DNA of 64,000 nt from CAYSYY01 sp964576115 [NCBI: uncultured Gemmatimonadota bacterium]. Lineage in GTDB: Bacteria > Blakebacterota > Blakebacteria > Blakebacterales. The position numbers and the translations under genes are program-made. Shown in pieces: positions 14,560 through 24,640 of this stretch. Positions within the stretch are counted from its first letter, which is position 1; every line of letters starts with the position of its first letter. The stretch is taken from NCBI GenBank assembly GCA_964576115.1, contig CAZNUA010000004.1:66759-130758 (forward strand), written 5' to 3'. The notes below the pieces were generated by a model, which had not been told where the DNA came from, searched no databases, and saw nothing but the letters and a program-made list of their open reading frames with translations.

Positions 14560-15198
14560 ATGGCCCAGAGCATCGCCGTACTGGCCTCGGGTAGCGGGAC
14601 GAATTTTCAGGCCATCCTCGACGCTATCGCCGCAGGGCGCCTCGAGAGCGAGGTCGTCCTCGTCGCCAGCAACAAGGAAGATGCGGGTGCGCTCGAACGG
14701 GGGCGGGCAGCCGGAGTGCGTGGCGAATGGATTGCGCCCGGGGACGATTACCACGATCGCCTGCAGGCTCTGCTCGACGAGGTCTCGCCCGATCTGGTCG
14801 TTCTGGCCGGCTACCTCAAGCTCATTTCAGCCGCCACCGTCCAGGCCTTCAAAGGCCGGATGCTCAACATCCATCCCGCCCTGCTTCCCGGTTTCGGGGG
14901 CAAGGGCATGTACGGCATCCATGTCCACGAAGCGGTGCTCGAGCGAGGTGTGAAGGTCACCGGCGTGACCGTTCACCTCGTGGACGAGGAGTACGACCGG
15001 GGACCGATCGTGGCTCAGGTGGTCGTTCCCGTACTCGACGACGATACCCCGCAGACCCTGCAGGCCCGGGTTCTGGAGCGCGAACACGAGCTCTACCCGC
15101 GGGTCCTGCAGTGGTTCGCCGAAGGCCGCCTCAGAATCGACAATTACCGGGTCTACGGAGCCGAACCCGATCCCCACCTGATACCCGACCGGAGCTGA
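14560..15198 (+). CDS. purN: Phosphoribosylglycinamide formyltransferase
   Basis: Third step of purine synthesis: transfers formyl from 10-formyl-THF to GAR. 212 residues. The N-terminus IAVLASGSGTNFQAI is the phosphate-binding loop; NIHPALLPGF (Asn103, His105) and DEEYDRGPI supply the catalytic Asn, His and Asp. The ATG at 14560 gives the standard N-terminus; upstream codons in the same frame are not conserved. purH begins on the base after its stop. Confidence 0.95.
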   Translation: MAQSIAVLASGSGTNFQAILDAIAAGRLESEVVLVASNKEDAGALERGRAAGVRGEWIAPGDDYHDRLQALLDEVSPDLVVLAGYLKLISAATVQAFKGRMLNIHPALLPGFGGKGMYGIHVHEAVLERGVKVTGVTVHLVDEEYDRGPIVAQVVVPVLDDDTPQTLQARVLEREHELYPRVLQWFAEGRLRIDNYRVYGAEPDPHLIPDRS

Positions 15199-16821
15199 AT
15201 GATGACCAGACCCTCTGAAACCGTACCTGTTCACCGCGCCCTGCTGAGTGTTTCGGATAAGAGCGGGATCGTTGACTTCGCCCGCGGGCTCGCCGCTCTG
15301 GGGGTCGAACTCCTCTCGACCGGCGGCACCCGGAAGACCCTCGAGGACGCCGGACTCGAGGTGATCGATGTGGCCGACTACACCGGCTCGGGAGAGATGA
15401 TGGAGGGGCGAGTCAAAAGCCTGCACCCCAAGATTCATGCCGGTCTGCTGGCCCGCCGGGGCCACGAGGGTGACGAGGCCGAGATGGCCGAACGAGAGTG
15501 GGGACTGATCGACCTGGTCGCCGTCAACCTCTATCCTTTCGAATCCCGGGCCGTGGCCGAGCGGCTCGATGCCGATGACGCGGCGGCTTTCATCGATATC
15601 GGGGGGCCCACCATGCTTCGCTCGGCGGCCAAGAATCCGCGCGGGGTCGTGGTCGTTCCCGATCCGATATTCTATCCCGACGTTCTCGAGGCTCTCGAGA
15701 CGGGCCAGGGCGCCGTCGGGCTGGACCTGAGCCGGCGACTCTCGGCTGAAGTGTTCCGCCGTACCGCTCTGTACGACAGCGCCATCGCGTCCTACCTGGC
15801 CGATCTGGTCGACAGGGCCGAAGAGGGCTCCGAGGACGACAGCGGCGAGCCGAGTCCGTTCGGTACCGTTCTGGTACCGCGCTTCGAGCGGGTTCTGGTG
15901 CTGCGCTACGGGGAGAATCCCCACCAGCAGGCGGCTTTTTACCGCGACCCGGTCCGGGTCGGTCCCAACCTCGCCGACTGCGAACAGCTGGGCGGCAAGC
16001 AGCTGTCCTTCAACAACATCATCGACCTGGAATCGGCTCTCGGCATTCCCCTCGAATTCGAGGCGCCGACCTGCGCCCTGATCAAGCATACCAATCCCTG
16101 CGGGGCGGGCTCGGGAGATACCCTGATCGAGGCCTATACCAACGCTCTGGCCACGGATCCCGTTTCAGCCTTCGGCGGCCTGGCCGGCTTCAACCGCCCC
16201 GTCGACGGCGAACTGGCCGCCAGGATGACCGACGGGCGTTTCTGGGAAGCGGTGGTGGCTCCCGACTTTACCGAGGAGGCCCTCGAGATCCTGCGGCAGA
16301 AGAAAAACCTGCGTATCATGCGCTACGATGCCTCGCAGCCGCGCGATATGCAGACGGCGGTGGATTACAAGCGCGTCTACGGGGGGCTGTTGATCCAGCA
16401 GGCCGATACCGGCTGGGTGCCGATGAACGAGGCCGAAGTGGTCACCAGGCGCCAGCCGACCGAGGCGGAACTGGCCGCGCTCACGTTCGGCTGGCGGATC
16501 GTGAAGTGGGTCAAGTCCAACGCCATCATCTATACCGCCGCCGATCGCACCCTCGGGGTTGGAGCGGGGCAGATGAGCCGGGTCGATTCGGCCGAACTGG
16601 CGGTCAAGAAAGCCGCCGCCGCCGGTCTCGAACTGAACGGGTGCGCCATGGCCTCGGACGCATTCTTCCCCTTCCGCGACGGGATCGACGCCGCTGCCGA
16701 AGCGGGGGTGCGGGCGATCGTCCAGCCGGGGGGGTCGATTCGCGATTCCGAGACGATCGAGGCGGCCGACGAACACGATATTGCCATGCTCTTCACCGGC
16801 ATGCGCCACTTCCGTCATTAG
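15199..16821 (+). CDS. purH: Bifunctional AICAR formyltransferase / IMP cyclohydrolase
   Basis: Last two steps of IMP synthesis. 540 residues. The N-terminal cyclohydrolase domain has SVSDKSG, LLSTGGT and [11 protein letters not shown]. The C-terminal transformylase domain carries the catalytic KHTNPCGAG followed by DPVSAFGG, and ends [12 protein letters not shown] as in the family. Two adjacent ATGs (15199 and 15202) are possible starts; a GGAG at 15190 favours neither strongly. It is directly downstream of purN, so the pair is probably one transcript. Confidence 0.96.
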   Translation: MMTRPSETVPVHRALLSVSDKSGIVDFARGLAALGVELLSTGGTRKTLEDAGLEVIDVADYTGSGEMMEGRVKSLHPKIHAGLLARRGHEGDEAEMAEREWGLIDLVAVNLYPFESRAVAERLDADDAAAFIDIGGPTMLRSAAKNPRGVVVVPDPIFYPDVLEALETGQGAVGLDLSRRLSAEVFRRTALYDSAIASYLADLVDRAEEGSEDDSGEPSPFGTVLVPRFERVLVLRYGENPHQQAAFYRDPVRVGPNLADCEQLGGKQLSFNNIIDLESALGIPLEFEAPTCALIKHTNPCGAGSGDTLIEAYTNALATDPVSAFGGLAGFNRPVDGELAARMTDGRFWEAVVAPDFTEEALEILRQKKNLRIMRYDASQPRDMQTAVDYKRVYGGLLIQQADTGWVPMNEAEVVTRRQPTEAELAALTFGWRIVKWVKSNAIIYTAADRTLGVGAGQMSRVDSAELAVKKAAAAGLELNGCAMASDAFFPFRDGIDAAAEAGVRAIVQPGGSIRDSETIEAADEHDIAMLFTGMRHFRH

Positions 16822-16890
16822 TGTCATGGCGACGTTCGAATACCATCGGTATCGCCTGACAGGGCACCAGGGAATCAGGGAGGCAGCGCC

Positions 16891-17925
16891 GTGAGCTTCA
16901 CCTTCAGAGAGTTCTTCGCCAACGACGTGGGGATCGATCTCGGTACGGCCAATACCCTGGTCTACGTGCGCGGCAAGGGGATCGTCGTCAACGAGCCATC
17001 GATCGTGGCCGTGGACCGGCAGACCCAGCAGGTGCTCGCTATCGGCAACGAAGCCAAGGAGATGCTCGGCCGCACACCCGAAGATGTCATGACCATCCGG
17101 CCCCTGAAGGACGGGGTGATCGCCGATTTCGAGAAGACCGAGGAGATGCTGCGGGCGTTTATCCGCAAGGTGCAGAACAACCGCCTCTTCGGCCGGCCGC
17201 GCATCGTCATCTGCGTTCCTTCGGGTATTACCGAGGTTGAAAAGCGGGCCGTGCGCGACAGCGCCGAATCGGCCGGAGCGCGCGAGGTCTTTCTGATCGC
17301 CGAACCGATGGCGGCCGCCATCGGAATCGGTCTGCCGGTCGAGCTTCCGGTGGGCAACATGGTCATCGATGTCGGCGGGGGGACCAGCGAGATCGCCGTG
17401 ATCGCCCTGTCGGGGATCGTGGCTTCGACCTCGATCCGGGTCGGCGGCGACGAGATGGACCGGGCCATCGTGCAGTTTCTGAAGAAGAAGTACAATCTGC
17501 TCATCGGTGAGCGTACCGCCGAGCAGATCAAGATCGAGATCGCCTCGGCCACCGAGATCGATCCCGAGCTCGAGACCCGGGTCAAAGGGCGCGACCTGGT
17601 CGGGGGGATCCCGAAGACGATCATCCTCTCCTCCAGCGAGGTGCGTGAAGCTCTCTCGGAACCGATCGCCCAGATCGTGGACGCGGTGCGCATCAGCCTG
17701 GAACGCACGCCGCCCGAACTGGCCGCCGACATCCTCGACCGCGGCATCATCCTGAGCGGCGGCGGGGCCCTGCTGCGCGGTCTCGATCAGCGCCTGCGGG
17801 AAGAGACCAATCTGCCCATCAATGTGGTCGAGGATCCTCTGACCTGCGTGGTGCGGGGGACCGGCAAAGTGCTCGAGAACCTGTCCGAATACAGCAAGAT
17901 GCTCATGGTCGGGCGGCGGATGTAA
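16891..17925 (+). CDS. mreB: Rod shape-determining actin homologue MreB
   Basis: Actin-like filament protein under the inner membrane that directs lateral wall synthesis. 344 residues with a GTG start after GGGAGGCAGC. Motifs: phosphate-1 loop [13 protein letters not shown], phosphate-2 loop [12 protein letters not shown], adenosine loop SGGGALL near the C-terminus, and [13 protein letters not shown]. First gene of the mre-mrd cluster. A weak inverted repeat (ATACC/GGTAT, 16840-16852) lies in the 69-base gap after purH. Confidence 0.97.
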   Translation: MSFTFREFFANDVGIDLGTANTLVYVRGKGIVVNEPSIVAVDRQTQQVLAIGNEAKEMLGRTPEDVMTIRPLKDGVIADFEKTEEMLRAFIRKVQNNRLFGRPRIVICVPSGITEVEKRAVRDSAESAGAREVFLIAEPMAAAIGIGLPVELPVGNMVIDVGGGTSEIAVIALSGIVASTSIRVGGDEMDRAIVQFLKKKYNLLIGERTAEQIKIEIASATEIDPELETRVKGRDLVGGIPKTIILSSSEVREALSEPIAQIVDAVRISLERTPPELAADILDRGIILSGGGALLRGLDQRLREETNLPINVVEDPLTCVVRGTGKVLENLSEYSKMLMVGRRM

Positions 17926-17949
17926 ATCGTCCCGGCAGGGGGGTGGTGG

Positions 17950-18747
17950 GTGCCCCGGTTCCCTTCCATATCGCGTTCGCGTCGAGAGGTGCTCGTCCTG
18001 GTCCTCCTGCTCCTGCTCGGTGCTCTTCTGGCCGCCGTTCCGCGACCCGCGGTGAGCAGCGTTCTGCACGATCTCTTCGCCGGCGGGAACGAGTTGCTGC
18101 TCGACTCCTTCGGCTGGGCGTTCGACCTGGGCGCCGATGCCCGCGAGAACGCCGAACTGCACCGCGAGCTGGCCGAGCTCAGGCTGGCTCTCTCCGACCT
18201 GGAGCAGACCCGGCTGCAGAACAGCCGCCTGCGGGAACTGCTCGAGTTCACCGCGGTGCGCCGGCCCGAGATCCTCACCGGGGCCGAGGTCATCGGCCGG
18301 GGCGACGGGCGTCAGGCCTTCGCCGTGACGGTTTCGGCCGGGACCGCAGACAGCGTGGCCTACAACCAGCCGGTCGTGACCGCCGACGGACTGGTCGGCC
18401 GGATCGACCGCGCGCCGGGGCGACACACCGCCATCGTCAGCCTGCTCAACGATCCCTCCAACGCCGTGGCGGCGGTCATTGAACGCAGCCGGGTACAGGG
18501 CGTCTTCCAGTTCGTGGGCGGCCAGGGCCGGCTGCTGCACGTACTCCAGGCGGCCGACGTACAGCCGGGCGACCGGGTGAAATCGAGCGGGCTGGGCGGG
18601 ATCTATCCCGAAGGTCTCATGATCGGTTCGGTCGTCAGTGTCGCCGACGACCCCGACGGGGTGACGCAACGGATCGTCGTCGCTCCGGCGGCGGCGCTCG
18701 ACCGTCTGGAGGAGGTCTTCATCCTGCGGCTCGGAGGAGCGCGATGA
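17950..18747 (+). CDS. mreC: Rod shape-determining protein MreC
   Basis: Bitopic inner-membrane protein of the elongasome whose periplasmic domain contacts PBP2. 265 residues. One N-terminal membrane segment (VLVLVLLLLLGALLAAV, about residues 15-31), a coiled coil (ENAELHRELAELRLALSDLE), then the beta-rich domain with AVVTADGLVGRI-like and SGLGGIYPEGLMIG motifs. The GTG at 17950 follows a GGCAGGGGGG ribosome site. The mreD start overlaps its stop by four bases. Confidence 0.92.
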   Translation: MPRFPSISRSRREVLVLVLLLLLGALLAAVPRPAVSSVLHDLFAGGNELLLDSFGWAFDLGADARENAELHRELAELRLALSDLEQTRLQNSRLRELLEFTAVRRPEILTGAEVIGRGDGRQAFAVTVSAGTADSVAYNQPVVTADGLVGRIDRAPGRHTAIVSLLNDPSNAVAAVIERSRVQGVFQFVGGQGRLLHVLQAADVQPGDRVKSSGLGGIYPEGLMIGSVVSVADDPDGVTQRIVVAPAAALDRLEEVFILRLGGAR

Positions 18748-19241
18748 ACCGGCTGGCGCGCTACCTCTTCTTCGGCTTTGCCGCGGTCGTTCTGCAGACC
18801 ATGCTCGTTCCCGAGATCGCCCTCTGGGGTCAGGTCCCCGACCTGATCGTCATTTTCGCCGTCGTCGTGGGCGCGTTCGAGGGCAGTTCCGCTGGCTGTG
18901 GCGCCGGATTTCTGGCCGGGCTGGCGGTCGATCTCTACCACCCGCCGACTTTCGGAGCCGGCGTCATGGCCGCCACGGTGGCCGGGTATCTGGGCGGAAA
19001 AGCACAGATACTGCTCGATCTCGACCATGCCGTGAACCAGATGGTCGCCCTGGCCGCGACCCGGGTCGTTCACGACCTGGTCTACGCCCTGGTCGGAACC
19101 GTGCAGGGCAGCGTCGAACCGCTCTCTTTTCTGGTCCCGGGGACCATCGGCGGAGCCATCTATACCGCTCTGATCGGAGCCGCCGTCCTGGCCCTGGCCG
19201 GGCTCGTCCGAGGGGGGAAGCACGTCATTGATCGGCGATGA
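18744..19241 (+). CDS. mreD: Rod shape-determining membrane protein MreD
   Basis: Small polytopic inner-membrane protein of the elongasome. 165 residues, about five membrane segments, starting MNRLARYLFFGFAAVVLQTML; PDLIVIFAVVVGAFEG and GFLAGLAVDLYHPPTFGA match the MreD pattern. The family is poorly conserved, so position between mreC and mrdA is a main part of the evidence. Its last bases overlap the mrdA start. Confidence 0.88.
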   Translation: MNRLARYLFFGFAAVVLQTMLVPEIALWGQVPDLIVIFAVVVGAFEGSSAGCGAGFLAGLAVDLYHPPTFGAGVMAATVAGYLGGKAQILLDLDHAVNQMVALAATRVVHDLVYALVGTVQGSVEPLSFLVPGTIGGAIYTALIGAAVLALAGLVRGGKHVIDRR

Positions 19242-21069
19242 AACCCGGCAGAGGAAACGCAGGGCCTTCCTGCTGAGCGGCCTCTATGCCGCCGGACTCC
19301 TCTTTCTGGCCCTGCGGGTGGCCCAACTGCAGGTCGCCCGCCACGACACCCTGAGTGCCCTGAGCGATTCCAATCGCCTGCGCCCGGTCGTGGTCCAGCC
19401 GGTGCGAGGCCGGATCTACGACCGGGTGGGCCGTCTGATCGTCGACAACCGGCCCTCCTGGACGGTGACCCTCAGTCCGCAGATTCTGACCGGGAACGGC
19501 GATGTGATCGAGAGGGTGGGGCAGATCATCGACAGCGGTCCCGATCCGATCCGGGAACGGATCGAACAGCGCCGGGGTCATCTCTACACCGCCGTGCCGA
19601 TCAAGCGGGATGTCAGCTTCGATGTCATCGCCCGGATCAGCGAACGGGGGCCCGATCTGCCCGGGGTGGGGGTGGTCATGGAGCCGCGGCGGCGCTACCC
19701 CTACGGTTCTTCGGCCGCCCACAGCCTCGGCTACCTGCGGGAGATCAACGATGCCGAACTGGCCCGCAGTCACGATCAGGGGAGCGGCTACATCTATGGC
19801 GACCTGCTCGGCAAGGATGGGCTCGAGCGTGAGTACGAACGCCAGCTGCGCGGGACCAAAGGACTGCAGTATTCCGAAGTCGACGCCCGCGGCCGCATGG
19901 TCGGATTCTCGGCCGACCGCGCTCCGGTCGAACCGGTCCATGGAGCCGATCTGGTCACCACTCTCGACATCGAGCTGCAGCGGGTTGCCGAGCGGGCGTT
20001 CGCCGACACCGCCCGCGGCGCGGCGGTCGTGATGCACCCCGACAGCGGCGCCCTGCTGGTGCTGGCCAGTATTCCGACCTTCGATCCTCACGATTTCAGC
20101 GGCGTGCTGGATGCCGCCATCTGGGACAGTCTGAACTCCGATCCCCGCAAACCCCTCCTGAACCGCGCCGTCTCCGGTCTCTACCCGCCCGCTTCCACCG
20201 TCAAGGGGATCACCGCTCTGGCCGGTCTGAGTGCCGGGGTGCTCACCGCCCGAACCCGTTTCGATCCCTGCCTGCCGGGAGGTTGGCGGCTCGGGAACAG
20301 GACCTACCACTGCTGGAACGAGGTCCACGGGCAGCTGACCGTCGTGGGGGCGATCGAGCAGTCGTGCGATGTTTTCTTTTACCAGGTCGGGGTCAGACTC
20401 GGGCTCGAACCGCTCCACGAAACAGCCCGCGCGTTCGGACTGGGCGGAGCCACCGGCATCCGGCTGCCCGGCGAGGCCGAAGGGCTCTTCCCCGACGCCG
20501 GATATTACGATCGGATCGTGGGTGAGGACCGGTGGGTCGAATCGGGCCAGGTCATCAATCTCGCCATCGGCCAGGGCGAGATTCTGGCCACCCCCCTGCA
20601 GGTGGCGGTCATGACGGCTGCGATCGCCAACGGCGGCTACCGCGTGACGCCCACCCTGGTCAGCGCCACCGTTCCGGCCGGTACGGCCGCCGAAATTTCC
20701 GAACCCGCCCCCGAGCCGCGGCGCATCCCCGGGGTGAGCCCCGAAGACATCGAGCTCATCCGGCAGGGCCTGGTGGCCGTAGTAAATGGTGAGAACGGGA
20801 CCGCCAACCATGTTGCCCGCTATGCGCCCGGAATCACGGTGGCGGGGAAAACCGGAACCGGTCAGAACCCGCACGGCGAGAACCACGCCTGGTTCACCTG
20901 TTTCGCCCCCGCCGAAGAACCCGAGATCGTCGTCACCGTGCTGGTCGAGAACGGCGGGGGGGGGAGCGCGGTGGCCGGCCCGATCGCCGGGCTCATTCTC
21001 CAGGCCTGGTTCAGTGACCTGCGCCACGCCGGGAGGGTGCCGGCCGAAAGTACGGGAGAGGGCCGATGA
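19228..21069 (+). CDS. mrdA: Peptidoglycan transpeptidase PBP2
   Basis: Class B penicillin-binding protein, the cross-linking enzyme of lateral wall growth. 613 residues. One N-terminal membrane anchor (FLLSGLYAAGLLFLALRVA), a pedestal domain with RGRIYDRVGRLIVDN, and a transpeptidase with S323-TVK, the SxD-type motif SCD and K541-TGT. A TTG start at 19228 is chosen because AGGGGGGAAG lies about 8-10 bases upstream and no nearby in-frame ATG or GTG would keep the anchor. It overlaps mreD by 14 bases and ends in an ATGA overlap with rodA. Confidence 0.95.
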   Translation: MIGDETRQRKRRAFLLSGLYAAGLLFLALRVAQLQVARHDTLSALSDSNRLRPVVVQPVRGRIYDRVGRLIVDNRPSWTVTLSPQILTGNGDVIERVGQIIDSGPDPIRERIEQRRGHLYTAVPIKRDVSFDVIARISERGPDLPGVGVVMEPRRRYPYGSSAAHSLGYLREINDAELARSHDQGSGYIYGDLLGKDGLEREYERQLRGTKGLQYSEVDARGRMVGFSADRAPVEPVHGADLVTTLDIELQRVAERAFADTARGAAVVMHPDSGALLVLASIPTFDPHDFSGVLDAAIWDSLNSDPRKPLLNRAVSGLYPPASTVKGITALAGLSAGVLTARTRFDPCLPGGWRLGNRTYHCWNEVHGQLTVVGAIEQSCDVFFYQVGVRLGLEPLHETARAFGLGGATGIRLPGEAEGLFPDAGYYDRIVGEDRWVESGQVINLAIGQGEILATPLQVAVMTAAIANGGYRVTPTLVSATVPAGTAAEISEPAPEPRRIPGVSPEDIELIRQGLVAVVNGENGTANHVARYAPGITVAGKTGTGQNPHGENHAWFTCFAPAEEPEIVVTVLVENGGGGSAVAGPIAGLILQAWFSDLRHAGRVPAESTGEGR

Positions 21070-22301
21070 TGGCGCGCCGGCGGTTCAGGCGCATCCTGCG
21101 ACGCGATTTCGATTATCTTCTCTTCGCCTGCGTGCTGGTTCTGGTCGTCATCGGGATCGTCTTCGTCTATTCGGCCACGGTCGAGAACGCTCAGGTCGCC
21201 GCCCCCCTGCACACCCGCCAGCTCATTCTGGCCGCGATCGGGCTCGTCGCCCTGGCGGTGGCGGTCAGGCTCCCCCTGCAGTTCTACTACTCCACCGCGT
21301 ACCTGTTTTACGGGTTGATGGTGTCGCTCCTGATCGCCCTGGCCCTGACCGGCGGAGGGGAAGGGGGGCGCTGGTTCGAACTGGCGGGCGGGATCCGGCT
21401 GCAGCCGAGCGAACCCGCCAAGATCTTTCTGGTGATGGCCGTGGCTCGCTACCTGTCGGGCCACTCGGTCACCTTCCGGCGGGCCCGGGACTACCTGGTG
21501 CCGATCCTGCTGGCCGCACTGCCCTTTCTGCTCGTCGCCCGGCAACCCGACCTGGGGACGGCCATGATCTTTCCGGTCATTTTGATTCCCATGCTCTACT
21601 GGCGGGGAGTACCCATGTGGACGATTTTCCTGATCTGCAGTCCCCTGCTGAGTGTGGTCACCGCCTTCGATCCCATTACCTGGGGGATCGCGATGGTCAT
21701 CATCGGGACCGTGATCTGGCGCAAACGGATCAGGCGGGGACTGGGCGTGGCGCTGGTCATCGTCAACGTCGTGCTCGGGGTGTTCACTCCGGTCGTCTGG
21801 GACAACCTGCACGCCTATCAGCAACAGCGAATCATGAGTTTCATCGACCCGGGCAAGGATCCTCTCGGGGCCGGCTATCAGATCATCCAGTCGACCGTGG
21901 CGGTGGGTTCGGGGGGCCTGGCCGGCAAAGGGTATCTGCAGGGTACCCAGACCAAACTCAACTTTCTGCCCGAGCAGCACACCGATTTCATTTTCAGCGT
22001 GATCGCCGAGGAGACCGGCCTGATCGGAGCCCTGGTCGTCCTCCTTCTTTTCGGGGTGATCCTGCTCCGCGCCCTTCGGGCGGCGGCGGAGGTGAAAAAC
22101 ATCTTCTCGGGTCTGGTCATCATCGGTACGACCGGGATCATCTTCGCCCATGTCATGGTCAATATCGGTATGGCTCTCGGTCTGCTGCCCATTACCGGGC
22201 TGCCGCTGCCCCTGGTCAGTTACGGCGGGTCGCACCTGGTGACGACGCTTTTCATGATCGGGATCATCCTGAGCCTGCGCCTGCGCTGGATGGAGTATTG
22301 A
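21066..22301 (+). CDS. rodA: SEDS-family peptidoglycan polymerase RodA
   Basis: Multi-pass glycosyltransferase that polymerises lipid II together with PBP2. 411 residues, ten or so membrane segments. SEDS signatures: RWFELAGGIRLQPSEPAK, ARQPDLGTAM with the catalytic-region Asp, LNFLPEQHTDFIFSV, and the C-terminal TGLPLPLVSYGGS. It directly follows mrdA with a four-base overlap, the usual RodA-PBP2 pair. Confidence 0.96.
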   Translation: MMARRRFRRILRRDFDYLLFACVLVLVVIGIVFVYSATVENAQVAAPLHTRQLILAAIGLVALAVAVRLPLQFYYSTAYLFYGLMVSLLIALALTGGGEGGRWFELAGGIRLQPSEPAKIFLVMAVARYLSGHSVTFRRARDYLVPILLAALPFLLVARQPDLGTAMIFPVILIPMLYWRGVPMWTIFLICSPLLSVVTAFDPITWGIAMVIIGTVIWRKRIRRGLGVALVIVNVVLGVFTPVVWDNLHAYQQQRIMSFIDPGKDPLGAGYQIIQSTVAVGSGGLAGKGYLQGTQTKLNFLPEQHTDFIFSVIAEETGLIGALVVLLLFGVILLRALRAAAEVKNIFSGLVIIGTTGIIFAHVMVNIGMALGLLPITGLPLPLVSYGGSHLVTTLFMIGIILSLRLRWMEY

Positions 22302-22308
22302 ACGAGCC

Positions 22309-23124
22309 ATGTATCCCGTTCTCTTCCGCATCGGCCCCCTGACCGTTCACGCCTACGGTTTGTTCATGGCGCTCGGGTTCGGTGCCGGTGCGCTCTGGTT
22401 CATCACCCGGGGTCGGCGGCGCGGCCTTCCCGCCGGCCGCCTGATCGATCTGGTCATCGTCGCCATCGTGAGCGGCATCGGCGGCGGGCGTCTCTTTTAC
22501 GTGCTGACCCACTTGGGGCAGTTCCGCGGCCGGCTCTGGCAGGCTTTCTGGCCGGTCGGCAGCGACGGCTCGCTCGGTATCCAGGGTCTGGTATTCTACG
22601 GCGGTCTGATCGTCGCCGTGCCGCTCATCGCCTGGCTGGTTCATCGCTGGCGGCTCAATCCTCTGCGCACTCTCGACGCCCTGGCGCCTGCGATCGCGCT
22701 CGGAACCGCGATCGGACGTCTGGGCTGTTTCTTGAACGGCTGCTGTTTCGGCCGACCGACGACCCTGCCCTGGGGGTTGGTTTTTCCCCCCTCCTGTTCG
22801 GCCGGGGCGACCTTCCCCGGAACGCCGATTCATCCCACCCAGCTCTATATGGTGCTCGACAATCTGGCCGTCGCCGGCATTCTGCTTCTGATCGAGCGTT
22901 TCGGGCGAAAAATTGACGGTGCCCTGATTGCATCCTATCTTGTGTTGATTGGAGTGGCGCGAGGTATCGACGATCTGTTCCGCTACTACGAGAGGGAGAT
23001 GCGGATTGTCGCACTCGGCGGGATCGACATCACCGTCAACCACCTGACCGGACTCTTCCTCATCGCGTTCGGCATTCTGATGCTCCGCCGGCTCAGCCGG
23101 AAGACTCCTGAACTCGACCGCTGA
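22309..23124 (+). CDS. lgt: Prolipoprotein diacylglyceryl transferase
   Basis: First step of lipoprotein maturation: adds diacylglycerol to the lipobox cysteine in the inner membrane. 271 residues with about seven membrane segments. The core signature GRLGCFLNGCCFG near residue 139 and the HPTQLY motif are present, as is the N-terminal HAYGLFMALGF with the conserved His-Ala-Tyr. It begins 7 bases after rodA, an unusual but compact placement at the end of the rod-shape operon. Its own lipoprotein substrates occur throughout the window. A promoter-like sequence lies near its 3' end. Confidence 0.95.
   Translation: MYPVLFRIGPLTVHAYGLFMALGFGAGALWFITRGRRRGLPAGRLIDLVIVAIVSGIGGGRLFYVLTHLGQFRGRLWQAFWPVGSDGSLGIQGLVFYGGLIVAVPLIAWLVHRWRLNPLRTLDALAPAIALGTAIGRLGCFLNGCCFGRPTTLPWGLVFPPSCSAGATFPGTPIHPTQLYMVLDNLAVAGILLLIERFGRKIDGALIASYLVLIGVARGIDDLFRYYEREMRIVALGGIDITVNHLTGLFLIAFGILMLRRLSRKTPELDR
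22913..22941 (+). promoter_or_regulatory. Internal promoter candidate inside lgt for the yicC operon
   Basis: TTGACG (22913-22918), a 17-base spacer and TATCTT (22936-22941): five of six -35 matches and four of six -10 matches at ideal spacing. It lies inside lgt, about 200 bases before yicC, and would give yicC-gmk-rpoZ-coaBC a supply independent of the mre operon. Confidence 0.5.
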
Positions 23125-23137
23125 AGGACCCGCACCG

Positions 23138-24010
23138 ATGGTCACAAGCATGACAGGCTTCGGCCGAGGCACGACCAGCGACCCCGCCGGGGAGGTGACG
23201 ATCGAGATCCAGTCGGTCAACAACCGCTTCCTCGATGTGACGCTGCGGGGGGGGCGGGAAGTCTCCCTGGTGGAGGGACGGATGCGGGAGATCCTGCGCG
23301 AGAAGCTCGAACGCGGCAAGGTCACCGTCACTCTGGCCCTGCAGAATGCCGGCGAGGGCGAACCCCTGGCCGATACCGGCCGGGCTCGGGCATACCTCGA
23401 CGCCCTGCGGCAGCTGCAGGCCGAACTCGATCTCGGCGGCGAGGTGGATATCGGCCTGCTGGCGGGTTTTCGCGACATCATCGGCGCTCATCCCGGCGAA
23501 GAGAGCGAAGAGGAGCTCTGGACCCGGGTCGAACCCGCCTTCATCGCAGCCCTGGACCGTCTCATCGAGATGCGGGCGCGCGAGGGGAAAGCCCTGGCTG
23601 AGGATCTCGCCCTGCGCTTCGACCGACTCGCCGCGGCTCTCGATGATGTCGAAGCCCGGGCCCCCGACCGGGCGGCGCAGTACGCCGAGCGGTTGCGGGC
23701 CCGCATCGCCGATCTGCTTCAGGGACAGGGACCCGACGAGGAGCGGCTTTTTCACGAAGTGGCCCTCTACGCCGATCGGATAGATATCAGCGAAGAATGT
23801 ACGCGCCTGCGCAGTCACCTCGATCAGGCGCGCGCAATCATGACCGGCCCGGGAGCAGCGGGCCGCCAGCTCAACTTTCTACTGCAGGAGATCCACCGCG
23901 AGGTCAATACCCTGGGGAGCAAGGCCAACGACCAGGACATCAGCCACCGGGTGGTCGGCATGAAGGAAGAGCTGGAATGCATCAGAGAGCAGGTGCAGAA
24001 CATTGAATAG
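23138..24010 (+). CDS. yicC: YicC-family endoribonuclease
   Basis: Member of the YicC/YloC family, shown in other bacteria to act on RNA. 290 residues, starting with the family hallmark MVTSMTGFGRG, then VEIQSVNNRFLD-like EIQSVNNRFLDV. The C-terminus has EEIHREVNTLGSKANDxDIS-like LLQEIHREVNTLGSKANDQDIS and ends in VEQVQN-type ...REQVQNIE. It is followed at once by gmk and rpoZ, a very common gene order. Confidence 0.92.
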   Translation: MVTSMTGFGRGTTSDPAGEVTIEIQSVNNRFLDVTLRGGREVSLVEGRMREILREKLERGKVTVTLALQNAGEGEPLADTGRARAYLDALRQLQAELDLGGEVDIGLLAGFRDIIGAHPGEESEEELWTRVEPAFIAALDRLIEMRAREGKALAEDLALRFDRLAAALDDVEARAPDRAAQYAERLRARIADLLQGQGPDEERLFHEVALYADRIDISEECTRLRSHLDQARAIMTGPGAAGRQLNFLLQEIHREVNTLGSKANDQDISHRVVGMKEELECIREQVQNIE

Positions 24011-24638
24011 CCTAGGCTTTCCCCTGATCATCAGCGCCCCTTCCGGGGCGGGCAAGACCAGTATCTGCTACGAGGTCCTGCGCCGGGTTGATGAAGCGGA
24101 GTATTCGGTTTCGGTCACCACCCGCGAGCGCCGCAAGAGCGAACGGGATGGCGTGGACTATCATTTCGTGGACGAGGATGAATTCCGGCTCATGATCGAG
24201 CGCGGTGAATTCGCCGAGTGGGCGGAAGTGCACGACGCACTCTACGGAACCCTGAAAGCCAAACTCAGCACGGCGGTCGAACGGGGGCGGGTGGTGATTC
24301 TCGACATCGACGGCCAGGGCGCCCGGAACCTGAAACAGACCTATCCCGACTCGGTCCTGGTCTTCATCTTTCCGCCGACGCCGGCCGTTCTCTACGAGCG
24401 TCTCAGCGGGCGCGGCACCGATGAAGAAGACACCATCCGGGATCGCCTGCGGGCGGCTCCGCAGGAAGTGGAGAACGCCGAGCTGTACGACTACGTGGTC
24501 GTGAACGAAGACTTCGAGGATTCGGTCGTCCGGATCGTGCACATCATCGAAGCCGAGAAGTGCGTCCGGGAACGGATGCAGCCCTTCATCGCCGACTACG
24601 CGGCCCAACTCGAACAGTGGCAGAAGGAGCATCTCTGA
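24003..24638 (+). CDS. gmk: Guanylate kinase
   Basis: Phosphorylates GMP to GDP. 211 residues. P-loop SAPSGAGKTS at residues 10-19, GMP-binding SVTTRERRKSERDGVDYHFV, and DIDGQGARNLK. The TTG at 24003 is taken as the start because it gives the normal N-terminus and overlaps the yicC stop by 8 bases; no ATG or GTG is available before the P-loop. Confidence 0.95.
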   Translation: MNSLGFPLIISAPSGAGKTSICYEVLRRVDEAEYSVSVTTRERRKSERDGVDYHFVDEDEFRLMIERGEFAEWAEVHDALYGTLKAKLSTAVERGRVVILDIDGQGARNLKQTYPDSVLVFIFPPTPAVLYERLSGRGTDEEDTIRDRLRAAPQEVENAELYDYVVVNEDFEDSVVRIVHIIEAEKCVRERMQPFIADYAAQLEQWQKEHL

Positions 24639-24640
24639 TC

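Noticed and set aside
16165-18669. Very long open frames antisense to purH-mreB-mreC (and similar ones antisense to murA, glnA, dnaE and ssb-region genes)
   Set aside because: They are the expected mirror of GC-rich codon use on the opposite strand; the translations lack family motifs and overlap firmly identified genes.
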